Part shown: positions 21,401 through 32,808 of the stretch, piece after piece | Layout: the number at the start of each line of letters is the position of its first letter | Numbering within the stretch: the first letter of the stretch is position 1 | Origin: Saussurea involucrata | Taxonomy: Eukaryota > Streptophyta > Magnoliopsida > Asterales > Asteraceae | Direction: 5' to 3' | DNA: 64,000 nucleotides | Assembly (NCBI GenBank): GCA_033807775.1 | Contig: CM066327.1 | Span: 74,034,795 to 74,098,794 of the forward strand | Position numbers and translations under genes: made by a program | Notes under the pieces: generated by a model | Seen by the model: only the letters and a program-made list of their open reading frames with translations | Databases searched by the model: none | What the model was told of the DNA's origin: nothing

Positions 21401-23985
21401 TTATGTACTAGGTTTATTGATGACTTTGGGACCAAGTTAGGTTAAATGACTTTTGTGCCCTTCCTTTTCCTTCCTATATAAGGAGAGGTTGGGGTTAGTT
21501 TTATACACACTTACTTACCCAATTACCTAGTGACTTAAATTCCTAGTGATTAACTCTCTTGTTATTTTTCTATTTGGAGTGGAAGTATTTCGAGAATTCT
21601 CTTGAGATCTTACAACATCAAGTTCTATAATTCAAGTGCTTTTGTTAACAACTCTTGTTCTTCTTGCTTTCCATATTCTAATTCTTGCAATTTACATTCC
21701 TAGTTAATTATTATTCTTGTAATTTACATTACTAGTCATTTACGATTCTTGCAATTTACATTTCAGTCATTTGCATTTATGCAATTTAATTTACGTCATT
21801 TATTGCTTTCTTTACTTTCCGTTATGAGTAGCTAAATTTATTAGTTCGGGTGTTAAACGGAAGGGTGGGATTTTAAACCAAAGAAAGGTGGACATTGTTT
21901 TGCAATAACAATGTTCCATCATTTCATTCAAGTTTTATAAAAACCAATGACACTTCTTGACAAACTGATCGCTTGCTAAAGTGTTAAAGTGTCGTGGACT
22001 TAGAGATAAGCCACTGAATGCACGTCAGTTTGAATGATATGGGAAGTAGACTTGAGAGAGTTACTGATAAAGTGACAGTTATCATCCATGTTTTTCTAAA
22101 CTGATTTATTCTCGACAAGTGGTCACTAATCTAGAGTGTTAAAGTGTAGTGGACTTAGAGATAAGCCACTTGGAACACACCAACTTGAATGATATGGGAA
22201 TCGGCTCGAGAGAGCGGTTTTTGATACAAAGAGATTTGGTCGTCCATATATTTTGAGAACTTTATCCCCCATTATAAATAGCTGGAGACTACACAGAGAT
22301 GTGTCTAGTTGAATCTAAACAGTAGTGGGAATATTGAAGTCCGAGAGGAATACTCTCAAAATAGATGGTGGATCTAGTTATGACAAAACTGCATGCTGCA
22401 GCATCCCTGCAGCATGGCCCGCTGGAAATTATGTTTAAATCCCACCTTGAAGTTTTACACCCGTACTTGATTTATTATCTGTTAAACAGTTGGCGAAGTT
22501 GTCGAAACCTCGTAGACCTGAGTAGTGTTCCATGTCGCCTTCTAGAATTCCTTGGCGCATGGAGGTGCCTGCAGATCCTATATTTGCATCCATCATCATA
22601 TGTAGAGTATCAGCAGCTGAGTCATGTATGATGACGGGCGTTCCTGAGAACGGTGGGAAAATTGGTGGAGTGTCCAAAGAAATGGTGGGAGGAACAAAGG
22701 TTGAGAAAATTGGTTGGGAGCGGGGTTCAGCGTTGGATCCACTGAGAATCACTTCAGTCTGTAGAGAGGCTGAAGGAGGTGGGTTCAGTTCCAAGTTTAT
22801 AACCTCAGTGTTTAGAGACGCTGAGGTCGGGATGGAAGGTGTGGCTGTGTCAACTGTGGTAGAGCGTACCACGAAACTATCCAGCGACTCTTGTACAAGA
22901 TGAGTCGTGGAGTCTTCATCCGTTGATGGTTTGGAGGGTTGCTCCTTGGTTTTCTTGATCCTTGCGGATTCAAGTTGGGTAGTAGAGTGTTTCCTTTTAC
23001 GAGAAGGAGTGGAGGGTGCAGCCTGGGTATCAGCGGTGGGGATTACCACTGAAGTAGCCACAGAAGTAGAAGACGGAGGATTAAGAATAGATAAGAGAGT
23101 AGTAAGACGTACCTCGTTTGGCATGGGGCTGAAGTCGAGCACCTTAGGGCCAACCTGAGAGAGTCTCAGATCACCCTCTTTTCGGTATTTGTTCCCGAGT
23201 CCTTTTAAAAAGACGGCGCTGATGAATCGGGGGTATGGAACGCATGTTGGTCTGTCAGCCATGTCCACTCTAAACTCCAAATCGTCATAGATGATCGATG
23301 CCCAGTCAACATGAAGACCTTTCAGCAATGCATATCCCATGGCTTGCTGAGACTGAGCGGCTTGATCAGAGGAGCCGGTTTTCGCTGTCATGCAGCTTAT
23401 CAGGTGGGCGAAGATGAAGTTCATCTCGCTTGGCATCATGGACTTTTTTATTGCGGTCAGCTTCTTCTCGGGTTTTTCATCTCTCCCTGTTCCCCATACG
23501 TACTTCATTGCATCAAAGAATGCAATGATTGTTTCCTTATCAGCATGGTTTTTGGGGTTTGGGAGAGGAACAAAACGTTTTTCTTTGGTAGCGGCCGGGA
23601 GGTTTAGTGCACGCCTGATAATAGCAGGGTTGATTTTGGTGGTGCCAAATTTGGTGTCACAGAGGATGGTATCAATGAGTTTCGTTGGGTCTTTGGCAGA
23701 GGGTGCCTGAGCTCGTCTGGCAGTATACCAGAACTGAGATAGAAAAGAACGATGAGCAGGGGGTACAATGGTAAGAGCGGTTGAAATGGGGCTAGTTTTA
23801 AAAAAGTTCACAGCATCATCAAGATGTGTGACAGGTTTCTTCTGAGGAAAATCGAAAAGCGCATAATGATTGTTGTGTTGGAATGTAACTTTGTCAAGTT
23901 TGAACTTGACCCGAGGAGGCTTGGTGAGAATCAGTTTCTCATCAGTAGTAGGGATTTTAACAGAAGGAGCTTCAGAGGATGCCAT
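18454..23985 (-). pseudogene. Sirevirus env-like gene with two candidate introns, split by an LTR insertion
   Basis: The likely start is the ATG at 23985, two bases after a splice-acceptor match (TTACACAG, ending at 23988). The first part (23985-22441) is a globular region of about 200 residues followed by a Ser/Thr/Pro-rich region. An Athila-like LTR interrupts it at 22440-21022. The second part has a candidate intron 21006-20923 (TGCAG|GTATAC...TTACAG), a coiled coil (20750-20560), an acidic Asp/Glu run (about 20200-20030) and a second candidate intron 19863-19705. Both introns keep the frame across their junctions. A Lys/Glu-rich C-terminus ends at 18454. Defects are a frameshift near 20870 and stops at 19588-19590 and 18961-18963. 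Such ORFs are called env-like by position; I saw no clear signal peptide or membrane anchor, so an envelope role is unproven. Confidence 0.75.
21022..22440 (+). mobile_element. Athila-like LTR fragment inside the env-like gene
   Basis: It begins TGATATGCATTAATTATT and shares the order of motifs of the Athila-like LTR at 54428-56188 in opposite orientation: a TGATA start, GAGTCATTTT, ATGCTGCAGCAT at 204 bp from the start (21226), then repeated GGACTTAGAGATAAGCCA and GAATGATATGGGAA units. The right end lacks the CTATCA end of that LTR, and no clear TSD flanks it, so it is probably a truncated solo LTR. A second ATGCTGCAGCAT is at 22393. Confidence 0.65.
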
Positions 23986-24948
23986 TCCTGTGTAACACAT
24001 GTAAACATGAAGAAGATGAACAAAAACAATCTTAATGTGGAAAGATTTTCCAATAAGATGTTGTTGAGTTTTGTCCATTTCATTCAGACCAAAGATGTCC
24101 TAATGAAGATTAGAGTTTTCCTAGTTTTGACGAAAACCAGTGAGAGTCTTGTTTTCCAGTTTCCTCTTTTATAAAAAATAGGATTCTGGAAAAACATATT
24201 AAGAACAAGTTTAAGATATTGTTTTAAACTTGAAGAACAACCATGAAGGTTGTTTTCATAAAATCATGAAAAAGAGAATGATTTCATTTTAAAAAGTTCT
24301 TTTGTTTGATCTTTTGAAAACAAAGACAAGATCAGAAACAAGTTAAAACAGGCAAATAATAAGAATATTAACCTTGTTGTCGAAGAAGAAGATGAAAAGT
24401 TTCTGGAAACTTGAGTTCAAAATGCAACAGTAATTTTTTTCTTGCAGAAGAAGTTGTTCTTGTAAAGGAAAAATATAAACTCGAATGGGTTTATATAGTG
24501 AGAGTAGAGAGAGAAAAACTATGAGCGGAAAAAGTTTTTCATGATGACACGGACACGAGTTTGCATTTGATTGGATGGAAAACGAAACGTGCAAACGTGT
24601 GTCAGAAAAAGAACGTGCCAGGGTTTATCCGTTTGATTACGTCACAAACGTCCTTTCATATTTTAGGATGTCTCTGAGGGTTTTGAAAACTCAGGGACAT
24701 TTTGAAAACATGAAGCACTGAATATAAATATCAGTGTTGGTTTTAGAAATTTCAAAGTATTGCTGATAATGAAGAGATATTCAGCGATGCAATTTGTTGT
24801 GAAATCTTGCATTCATTTGCGAAAGTCAGTGAGTGAAGAGAGAACATACCTTGATATCAGTGAATCAATTTTGTTTAAAGAGAATGTGGTAGAAATGGGT
24901 TATACAAGTTCATTGTTATCGTTGATCAAATGTGAACCGCTGAAGATT

Positions 24949-25766
24949 TTACTCTTCAAAGTTCAGCATTCCAAGCTCGTTGATGAGAAAGTTGAATCTT
25001 GTCTCATCAAGAGGTTTGGTAAAAAGATCAGCTAACAGAAAGTCAGTTGGGTTAAAATGAAGTTCTATATCACCATTCATCACATGATCTCGGATAAAAT
25101 GATACCTGATTTCGATGTGTTTGGTCTCTGAGTGTAGCACTGGATTGTTGGCTATAGCGATGGCACTAGTGCTGTCGCAATAGATTGGAATTTTCGAGAG
25201 CTGAAGGTCATAGTCCAGTAGTTGATTTCTCATCCACAAGACTTGAGAACAACAGCTTCCAGTAGCTACGTACTCAGCCTCAGCGGTTGAGGTGGACACT
25301 GAGTTTTGCTTTTTACTTGTCCAACTCACCAGCTTTCCACCCAGGAGCTGACAGCCTCCTGTGGTGCTTTTCCTATCCAATTTGCAACCTGCAAAATCAC
25401 TATCTGAATAGGCGATTAGATCAAACCCTGAGTCTCTGGGATACCAAAGACCTAGGTTAGAAGGTATCGAAAAATTCGCTTTACAACTTCCATCTGATAA
25501 ACTTTGAAGTCTTTGTGTACAACGTAAGCTAAGAATAGATGAATAGCTTCTAGTCTTGCCACTGGGGCGAATGTTTCGTCGTAGTCTATGCCTTCCTCTT
25601 GTCTGTATCCCTGAGCAACAAGACGAGCCTTGTTGCGGGTTACAGTTCCATGTTCATCCAACTTGTTTCGATAGACCCATTTAGTGCCTATCACTGACTT
25701 GTCAGATGGTCTTGGAACGAGATTCCAAACTTTATTTCTTTCAAATTCTGTCAGCTCTTCTTGCAT
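24949..25766 (-). pseudogene. copia RT remnant (catalytic core deleted) and RNase H
   Basis: The N-terminal RT segment is recognisable ([41 protein letters not shown]), but after DFKVYQME it jumps to VKRIFRYL, which normally follows the YVDD-containing core by roughly 250 residues. The catalytic Asp pair is therefore absent. After a stop, RNase H continues (25380-24949) with DRKSTTGGCQ, STAEAEYVA, ADLFTKPLD and the terminal NELGML. The result is a clean internal deletion of RT between intact flanks. RNase H would degrade the RNA strand of the hybrid; without RT the element is non-autonomous. Confidence 0.9.
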
Positions 25767-26051
25767 AGCGCTGACCCAGTTTGGATCTCTGAGGGCATCA
25801 TCTATTTTATTTGGTTCAATCAGAGAAATAATGTTAACAAATAAACAAAAGTTACCTGCACTTCGTCGAGTCTGAACACCAGCGTTTGGATCACCAAGAA
25901 TTTGATCAATAGGGTGATTAATAGTCCATCGTTGAGCCGGAGCATGAGTCGCTGACTCAACCTGAACTGGATGGGCTCAAGATGAGGCTTCAGCAACTTC
26001 TGGTATATCAGCTAAGAGAGGAATATGTGCAGGAGTCATTTCATTTACTGA

Positions 26052-27566
26052 TTACTGAGAAGTAGATGGTATGTCTGAGACATTTGGTTCAGAAGCAGGC
26101 ATAGTGTTTAGAGGAACAGCTGAGACCCATGATGTTTCAACTTCACTAGTCTGCATGTTTGGGATGATAGTAGGACCATCATCTTCAACGGGATGAGTAT
26201 GAGGAGTGGGAACATCATCTGAATCACCAAGATGAGAAAACATCCATTGATTCAGTTCTTCAGTATCAGCAGAAGGTTTAGAGTTCGCTGAACGGGATTC
26301 GTCAAAGGTGACATGAATAGTTTCTTCGACAGTTTGTCTTCTTCGATTGAAGACTCTGAAGGCTTTGGAGATAGAAGAATATCCAAGAAAGATTCCATCA
26401 TCAGCCTTAGGATCAAACTTTCCAAGGGCATCTCTGTTGTTCAGTATGAAACACTGACATCCAAAGATGTGAAGGAAGCTGATTGAAGGTTTTCTCCCAT
26501 GAAAAAGTTCATAGGCTGTCTTCTGGAATCTTTTGACTATCAGCGACCTGTTTTGCGTAAAACAAGCAGTATTGACAGCTTCTGCCCAAAACTGAGTAGG
26601 TAGATGAGAATCGTTGAGCATTGAACGTGCAACTTCTATGATAGTTCTATTTCCCCTTTCAGCGACTCCATTTTGTTGCGGTGTTCTCACTGAAGAAAAG
26701 TTGTAAGAAATACCCTTGCTTTCAAAGAAGGAATCAAGAGAACTGTTTTTGAATTCAGTTCCATGATCACTCCTTATTGAGCGAACGGTCATGTTGTTCA
26801 GGACTTCCATTTTCCTGACAAAGGTGATGAGTTCTTCAGGGGTGTCACTCTTAGAATGGAGTAACATTACCCAGGTATAGCGAGATAATTCATCAACTAT
26901 GACCAGCGTATATTTCTTTCCAGCGATGGATTGTTTGTTAACAGGGCCAAACAAATCCATATGGAGAAGTTGTAGAGGAGATGACACTGAGGAAACTTGC
27001 TTAGACTTGAAGCTTGCTTTGGTCTGCTTGCCTTTCTCACACGCTGAACATAAGGACTCCTTGGCGTATGAGTGTTGAGGTAGACCAGTGACTAACTCTT
27101 TAGAGGAAAGAGTATTCAGTGTCTTGAAGTTGAGATGGGAGAGCCTCTTATGCCATAACCAGTTGGCATCAGATGAGGCTTTTGAGAAGAAACAAGAGTT
27201 CTCAGTTGTTGTTGAGTCCATGTTTATTACATAAACATTTTCCAAACGATAACCGCTGAGAGCTATCTTCTCCTTTTTGTCAGTGACAAAGCAGGATTCC
27301 TTAGTGAAAATCACTTTGTTATCCTTGTCACATAGCTGACTTATGCTTAGAAGATTATGCTTCAGTCCTTCAACATATGAAACTCTTCTGAAGGTTGTCG
27401 TACCATTAGAGAGTACACCGAAACCTCGGGTATAGCCTTTTCCATTTCCACCGAAAGTCACAGAGGGACCCTTCTCTTCATTATACTCAGTGAGCAGGTT
27501 CTTCTTACCAGTCATGTGTCTAGAGCATCCGCTATCGAGATACCAGATACCCTTCTTAACCTGCAA
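26052..27566 (-). CDS. copia protease-integrase segment (504 residues open)
   Basis: The protease motif WYLDSGCSRHMTG lies at residues 8-20 (Asp 11). The pre-integrase zinc finger follows (H139, H144, C173, C176). The integrase core keeps all three acidic residues: D204 in MDLFGP, D267 in RSDHGTEF and E303 in GVAERGNR, with the D(35)E spacing. A C-terminal copia integrase domain follows (KFDPKADDGIFLGYS). This is the only long uninterrupted pol segment of the element. The frame is lost upstream, where gag ends (27577), and a stop closes it at 26052 before RT. In an intact relative it would be part of a gag-pol polyprotein. Confidence 0.88.
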   Translation of the reverse strand: MQVKKGIWYLDSGCSRHMTGKKNLLTEYNEEKGPSVTFGGNGKGYTRGFGVLSNGTTTFRRVSYVEGLKHNLLSISQLCDKDNKVIFTKESCFVTDKKEKIALSGYRLENVYVINMDSTTTENSCFFSKASSDANWLWHKRLSHLNFKTLNTLSSKELVTGLPQHSYAKESLCSACEKGKQTKASFKSKQVSSVSSPLQLLHMDLFGPVNKQSIAGKKYTLVIVDELSRYTWVMLLHSKSDTPEELITFVRKMEVLNNMTVRSIRSDHGTEFKNSSLDSFFESKGISYNFSSVRTPQQNGVAERGNRTIIEVARSMLNDSHLPTQFWAEAVNTACFTQNRSLIVKRFQKTAYELFHGRKPSISFLHIFGCQCFILNNRDALGKFDPKADDGIFLGYSSISKAFRVFNRRRQTVEETIHVTFDESRSANSKPSADTEELNQWMFSHLGDSDDVPTPHTHPVEDDGPTIIPNMQTSEVETSWVSAVPLNTMPASEPNVSDIPSTSQ

Positions 27567-27576
27567 ACAAGGAAGA

Positions 27577-29930
27577 TTAGTTTGACTTGGGTACCCATTT
27601 CTTCATGTGTACACACTTGTCAGTGGGAGTAGAGGAGGTGGAAGGTTCAACATTCTTCACAGCATTTGAAGATTCAGCTTTGTCAGTTTTCACTTTGGTT
27701 AATTTCTTAACCTCAGTGGTCTTCTTTGCTTTGGGAGCATTGATCTTCACCTTAGATATCTTTTCAGCTTTGGTGGTTGTAGGGCACTTACTAGCAACAT
27801 GATTTGTAAGTCCATACTGATAACATTTCCTATAGCTAAAAGTAGCTTTAGGACTATTTGCATGCTTAGCCGTTAATTTCAAGTGAGCAGGGCCAGCACC
27901 AAGTATACCTTTTGGCATTGGAAATGGGAGGAACTATCAGTTCTTCAGATTTCTTACCAATAATATCCACTTTAAGTCTAGGAGTAGATCGCTGAATATA
28001 TCTAGGGATCTTATTCTTAGAAGTAGAGGGATAAGTCACTGAAGCTTTAGAAGCATTCAGCTTAGGTACAAAGGTACCCTTCTGAGGTTTTGGATAAATA
28101 ATTTTCTCTTTACCTTTAGAAACTAAGGTAGAGATTTCCTCAGGGATAGGAGTTTTTGAAGAGGAACACTGAGAAGATGAAGTGTCAGGGATAGAGAAGA
28201 CAAACATTCCAAACTTAAGCATGGAATTATTAGTGATTTGTTCTTTAGTTTCAGCTTTGTAACCAAGACCACGTTTGTCACTCAAAAGAATCTGAGACTT
28301 GAGTATCTCAGTGACCGTTGTTGAGGATTTATACCATCCATCAACATTAGCTTTTTCAGCTTTTAATGCAGCAATAGCTTCTTCGCGCTCGATTTTGACT
28401 AGCTGATTTATATGAACTTGATCTTTCAAGTCTTCTTCAATTTTAGAAAGCTTTTCTATTTGAAGGTGACTGTTTTTAAGTTGTTCAGCGAGATCAATAT
28501 TTTGATTTTCAACAACAGTTTTACCATTCATGGCATCATATAAACTCATAGTCAGAAGATCGATCTTTCGAAGACTATCAGCTTCATCAATATTTGAAAT
28601 ATTGGTAAAGAAAGAAGGTGATACCTTAGTAGCAGAGGTTGAAGTAGAGGGAATGTCAGAATTTTCTTCCTCATCTTCAAGTTTGGCCATGAGACAGAGA
28701 TTGGCTTCATCCTCATCTTCAGAGTCAGATGATTCTTCTTCATCAGAAGCAGCCCAATCATAATCAGCCATCAGGCCTTTGCCTTTCTTCTTAAAGCCTT
28801 TCAGCTTTGTGTACCTTTCTTTCAGCTTTTGGTACTTGTCATCTCTAGACCTGGGGTTAGAGGATTTCTTGGAGAAAGCTGAGTTTCTAAAAACTTTCTT
28901 TGACCTGCACTCGCTAGCAAAATGTCCTATCTTTTCACAGTTATAGCAAGTAGCAGTAGCCTTATCAACAGGGGTTGATGATCTAGGCTTATCAGTAATA
29001 GCAAGAGGTTTGTTCTTTCTGAAAATTTTCTTTTTGGCGAATCTCCTGAACTTATTGGAAAGGAGAGCCATAGATTCATCAAGATCTGAAGAGTCAGGAT
29101 TTGATGAGCATTCAGAGTTAGTCTCCAACTCAGTGATAGTGATAGTAGATCGCTGAGTGGAAGGAGACTCTGAGATTAAAGCAACAGGGGTGCTTTTAGA
29201 ATCTTTTACAAGATTCTTCTTAAGATTACTCGATTGCTCATGATTAAGCATCGTGCCATATAAGGTAGAAAGAGTCATAGATTTTTAGATCATTTGACAG
29301 CTTGAGACACATTGAATAAATGTCCCAGCTTTCAGGTAGACATTCTAAGAACTTTGTCAGAAGTTCAAAGTTAGAATATTCCTTACCAACGGTTTTCAGA
29401 TCTATTATTAAACAGTTAAAACGTTGGTGTACTTCAGAGAGAGATTCATTCTTACCACAAATGAATCTTTCGTATTGTCTTACCAGGTTGATCTTTCATG
29501 AGTCCTGGACTTCAGAAGTACCTTCATATTGAACACAGATTGTGTCCCACATGGCTTTGGAGGTTTTCAGATTCATGACGGAATGGTAGACTTCGTCAGG
29601 AAGAGCCATGGAAAGAATGGATCTGGCTTTGGTGTCGAGAGCCACTTTCTTCTTATCTTCATCAGTCCACATATGAATTTCCTTTGGAACCAATCTTTCT
29701 GGAATAGCAGCTCTATTCTCAGCGGCTGGAACCTCAGGATCAATTCTGACAGGGATGCATGGACCATTTTCGATGTAATAAGGTATAGTTGGGTCTACAC
29801 CTTCTAAGAAGAGTATCATCCTATTTTTCCATAGATTGAAGTTATCTCTGGAGAATCTAGGGGGTTTAGCAAGAGTACCATTATCAATATAATTAGTGTT
29901 TGTGTTGGTAGTCATTTTAAGAAATAGCAA
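27577..29930 (-). pseudogene. gag: copia gag with zinc knuckle (stop plus frameshifts)
   Basis: The start is near 29930 (or the ATG five codons later, MTTNTNTN). The N-terminal UBN2-type gag region (FSRDNFNLWKNRM, SKAMWDTI) is cut by a TGA at 29496-29498, continues in frame, then shifts near 29285. The 29278-27866 frame carries the zinc knuckle CYNCEKIGHFASEC (about residue 112), a Lys-rich stretch, acidic Ser/Glu/Asp runs and a coiled-coil segment. A further shift leads to 27918-27577 with a damaged second knuckle (CYQYGLTNHVASKC). Long gag with coiled coil after the knuckle is usual for this copia group. Gag would form the particle; this copy cannot. Confidence 0.85.
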
Positions 29931-29984
29931 TGAAGAGAAAAGATTAGTATAGACAAGATCTTGTTTATGAGATTAAACAAATCT

Positions 29985-29996
29985 GCTCTGATACCA
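29985..29996 (-). other. Primer binding site of first copia element
   Basis: The minus strand reads TGGTATCAGAGC, two bases inside the 5' LTR end. Confidence 0.95.
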
Positions 29997-29998
29997 CT

Positions 29999-30952
29999 TG
30001 TTGGTCCCGAAGGGTTATACAAGTTTGTAGAAGGGGGGGGGGGGGGGTTGAATACAAACACACATATTTTTACTTTCTAAATTGTTTATTGATATAATCA
30101 AACAATTTACAACTTGTTGCGGAACAAGATTAAGGACTAAGCCTAATCTAAACAAGTTAAGAACACTAAGTTTCTTGCACTAGAATTAAGACAGAAAGGA
30201 GATAAGAATATTACGAATAATATTCTAACACTAAGAGAGAAAGAAGAAGATGGTCGAGCACTTCTGTTCTGAAGTAGGGTTCTTCTTATATACTGCATGC
30301 ATTTAATGCAAAGTAGTATACCTTTACATGTGGCAGCAGTTGATTGGTTGCATGGTTTGACCTTTGTAGACAACCTTAGTAGCCGCATGGTGTACAGTGT
30401 AGAATCAGAGTTAGTTGTACGATTCTGGACAGAAAGGATGTCCGTTCTGACATTTCGTACAGAGACGTGCAAGGGGAAAGACAAAAGCAACTTGTAGAGT
30501 AGACCTCATAATCAGCGTTCGTTGATCAGTACTTTATGAGCGATTGATAAAGCTCAGCAATCGCTGAAGTCTTCTACTTGAAACTTCACGTTGAGTGGAC
30601 ATGTCTTGCTTTGCTGATATCCGCATCAGTTCATTAGTAGACTTGTCGCTGGTTCTTGGGCTTGATCTTCGACTTCAGCGTAGAACCTTTGTTGACGTGA
30701 AACTTGTCTTCAGGGATCATAAGTAAACAATTAAACTATCAGCGATCACTAAAAGTACTGAACAGGCTCAGAGCTTTATGGTGAACAGTGTTCGCTGAAT
30801 ATTAAACTTTAAGAGCGAGAGTTCCTATCAGCGGTACTGTAGAGTCATAGTACTTATCAGCGATAGTGAAACTCTAATACATATTGGTTACTTATAATTT
30901 TCACTAAGTGTTTAAAGAGTCATTATAAAATCACTGAGGGTTTGGATCAACA
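29999..30952 (-). repeat. 5' LTR of first copia element
   Basis: It matches 17227-18183 almost throughout, with few substitutions and a shorter G run (about 30033-30047), consistent with a recent insertion. Confidence 0.95.
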
Positions 30953-31612
30953 GTTTTCCCATGAAAAGTATGTTTTAAGGAAAAGATTATTCAGCAAGGT
31001 GAAAGGAATTATAAAGTGTTACACGAATTTCATGTTTCATGATTATGTCGAGCTATGTGTATGTTATGTGGAGTCGGTCTGCACAGTGGGATCTGAGTAC
31101 CTCGGGATCTGATGATCCCTTGGGCTGTTGTAAGAAGCTTGTAGGAGGGAATTCATTTCCTTCCTACTCGGATAGGTGAGTAGCTTGTAGGAGGGAATTC
31201 ATTTCCTTCCTACTCGGATATATGACTACCTATGTGATCCATAAACACTGTGCAGTACCATGGTTGAACGATTATGTGAAGAATGTTTAGGTGTCTTATA
31301 AAATGATTTTTATAATATGGATGTACGCTGTTTACGGAGGGAACTCACTAGACCTCATGGTCTAACCCTCGCTTTTCAAAACTAAAACCTTTCACGTAAG
31401 CAAATAGTAGGAGGCTCAGGTAAGTGAGCAAGAGCATGATAGAGTACAGATGCAGTTAAAGAAAGTGCCGGTGCCACTTGTAGTAGTAGTTGTGTATAGG
31501 TTGTTTCCGCCAACCTCAGTTTTAGATTTATGTACTGAAATTTTGGGACCCAGATTTGTAAACGTTATGATTTAATGCTATGTATGTCCTGTTGTATTTT
31601 TGGGCTGTTGCA

Positions 31613-31938
31613 CCGTCGGTGAAAGTTTAAATTTCTGACGAATTAGCGACGGTCTGAATATTATTTTAAATTTTTTTAAATAAATTTCCATTGGTAATCC
31701 GCATGAATAGTATGTATTTTTATTTTATTTTTTATTTTATTTGGAAAACAGGAATTCGTGTGACCGTCGGTGATCCGTCAGTGATTTGCGATGGATCACC
31801 GACGACTCTTCAACTTTTTTTAGCTTTTCTAGTTTTTTCTACCGTATGAGGTTTTACGAGCAATATTTTATATAATTTGGTTCATATATATGTATGTGTG
31901 TATATGTAAATGTGGATATCTCTATATTTATGCGTATG

Positions 31939-32006
<68 letters not shown>

Positions 32007-32347
32007 ATATATACTATATCTATGTATATGTATATATCATGTATATATCGTATGCATATGTGTGTATGTGTATGTGTACATGCGTATTGTTATATATATG
32101 TATATACATACATGTATACTATACATACATATGTGTGCATGTACATACATATGTAAGTATGTGTATGTCTATATATATGTACATGTATATGCATGAGTGA
32201 GGTTGAAATTAAAAGTGATCAAGAGTCCAGATCTCTTCTTATCTTCTCATCTTAACTCTTCAATTCTTCTCACACAATCATTCGTCTATATATATATGCA
32301 TCATGCATATATGCATATATATAGTATACGTATATAAGATACATATG

Positions 32348-32390
<43 letters not shown>

Positions 32391-32393
32391 TGT
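31613..32393. repeat. CACTA interior with long TA/TG microsatellites
   Basis: CGTCGGTGA-type CACTA repeats (31613-31650 and 31762-31810) are followed by (TA)n(TG)n at about 31938-32003, scattered TATATG/TGTG DNA to 32200, and (TA)n at about 32349-32387. Apparent ORFs here simply translate the repeats. Confidence 0.85.
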
Positions 32394-32642
32394 AGAGGAA
32401 GGTTCAAACGAGAACGCTAACTATTTAAGAAAACAAGAAAACAACAAATCATGTGCAAAATCACATGTGATTTTACATTAACTACAAAAACTGGACACAC
32501 ACGACTTTGGCCATGACTTAAAGTGGCGGGAAAAGTCGTGTAATTATATATGATTTTGTACGTGAATCATATATGATTTTGTACATAGCGGGTATTTTCT
32601 TGTTTTATTAAATAGTTAACGTTCTCGTATGAACCCACCTCT
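32394..32642. mobile_element. MITE, 249 bp with 44-bp terminal inverted repeats
   Basis: The left arm begins AGAGGAAGGTTCAAACGAGA; the right end in reverse complement begins AGAGGTGGGTTCATACGAGA, and they agree over about 44 bp. The flanks share ATGCATGT (32386-32393 and 32643-32650), or 9 bp if the outer A/T pair is counted as target. The 8-bp reading suggests hAT; the 9-bp reading with long arms suggests Mutator. Confidence 0.85.
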
Positions 32643-32808
32643 ATGCATGTATATGTCTGTATGTCTTATGTTTACATACGCATGTGCATGTATGTGTGTT
32701 GGTTGTTAGCTAGCTAACCGCATATGCATGATAGAAGATATTACATGAATATACATATATATGAGTGTGTGTATACAACGTATGTATATGCATATGATTG
32801 TCCGGATT

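Larger units (their letters stand above)
17227..30952 (-). mobile_element. Ty1/copia element with env-like 3' gene (Sirevirus-type), 13.7 kb
   Basis: The LTRs are 17227-18183 and 29999-30952 (957 and 954 bp, few differences), with a perfect TSD GTTTT at 17222-17226 and 30953-30957. On the minus strand the order is 5' LTR, PBS, gag with zinc knuckle, protease, integrase, RT remnant, RNase H, a long env-like gene, PPT and 3' LTR. Integrase before RT defines copia; a large extra ORF between RNase H and the 3' LTR is the Sirevirus hallmark. RT has lost its catalytic core, and gag and env have stops and frameshifts, so it was moved in trans despite its young LTRs. It carries an Athila-like LTR fragment at 21022-22440. 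Confidence 0.93.
10531..31612 (+). mobile_element. Ty3/gypsy chromovirus-like element, LTR-PBS-decayed interior-PPT-LTR
   Basis: The boundaries are exact: TSD CCGTC at 10526-10530 and again at 31613-31617. The 5' LTR is 10531-12238, the PBS 12241, the PPT ends at 16147, and the 3' LTR runs 16148-17226, resuming at 30958 and ending at 31612 because a copia element sits inside it. Without that insertion the element is about 7.35 kb with a 3.9-kb interior. The LTRs are nearly identical (four differences in the first 230 bases), so insertion was recent. The interior, by contrast, is decayed beyond recognition except for its last 350 bp, which still show a chromodomain-like C-terminus. It was probably mobilised in trans by an intact relative. 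Confidence 0.93.
16148..31612 (+). repeat. 3' LTR of nested gypsy element, split by a copia insertion
   Basis: LTR sequence runs 16148-17226 and resumes at 30958-31612 (about 1734 bp in total); 17227-30952 is copia with its GTTTT duplication on each side. It ends GCTGTTGCA. The order of modules matches the 5' LTR. Confidence 0.93.

Noticed and set aside
22532..23710. Plus-strand ORFs of 80-123 codons opposite the env-like gene
   Set aside because: They are shadows on the opposite strand of the env-like coding region and have no motifs.
31890..32200. Three overlapping ORFs of 88-100 codons, rich in Cys/Val/Tyr/Met
   Set aside because: They translate (TA)n/(TG)n microsatellite in three frames; no gene.
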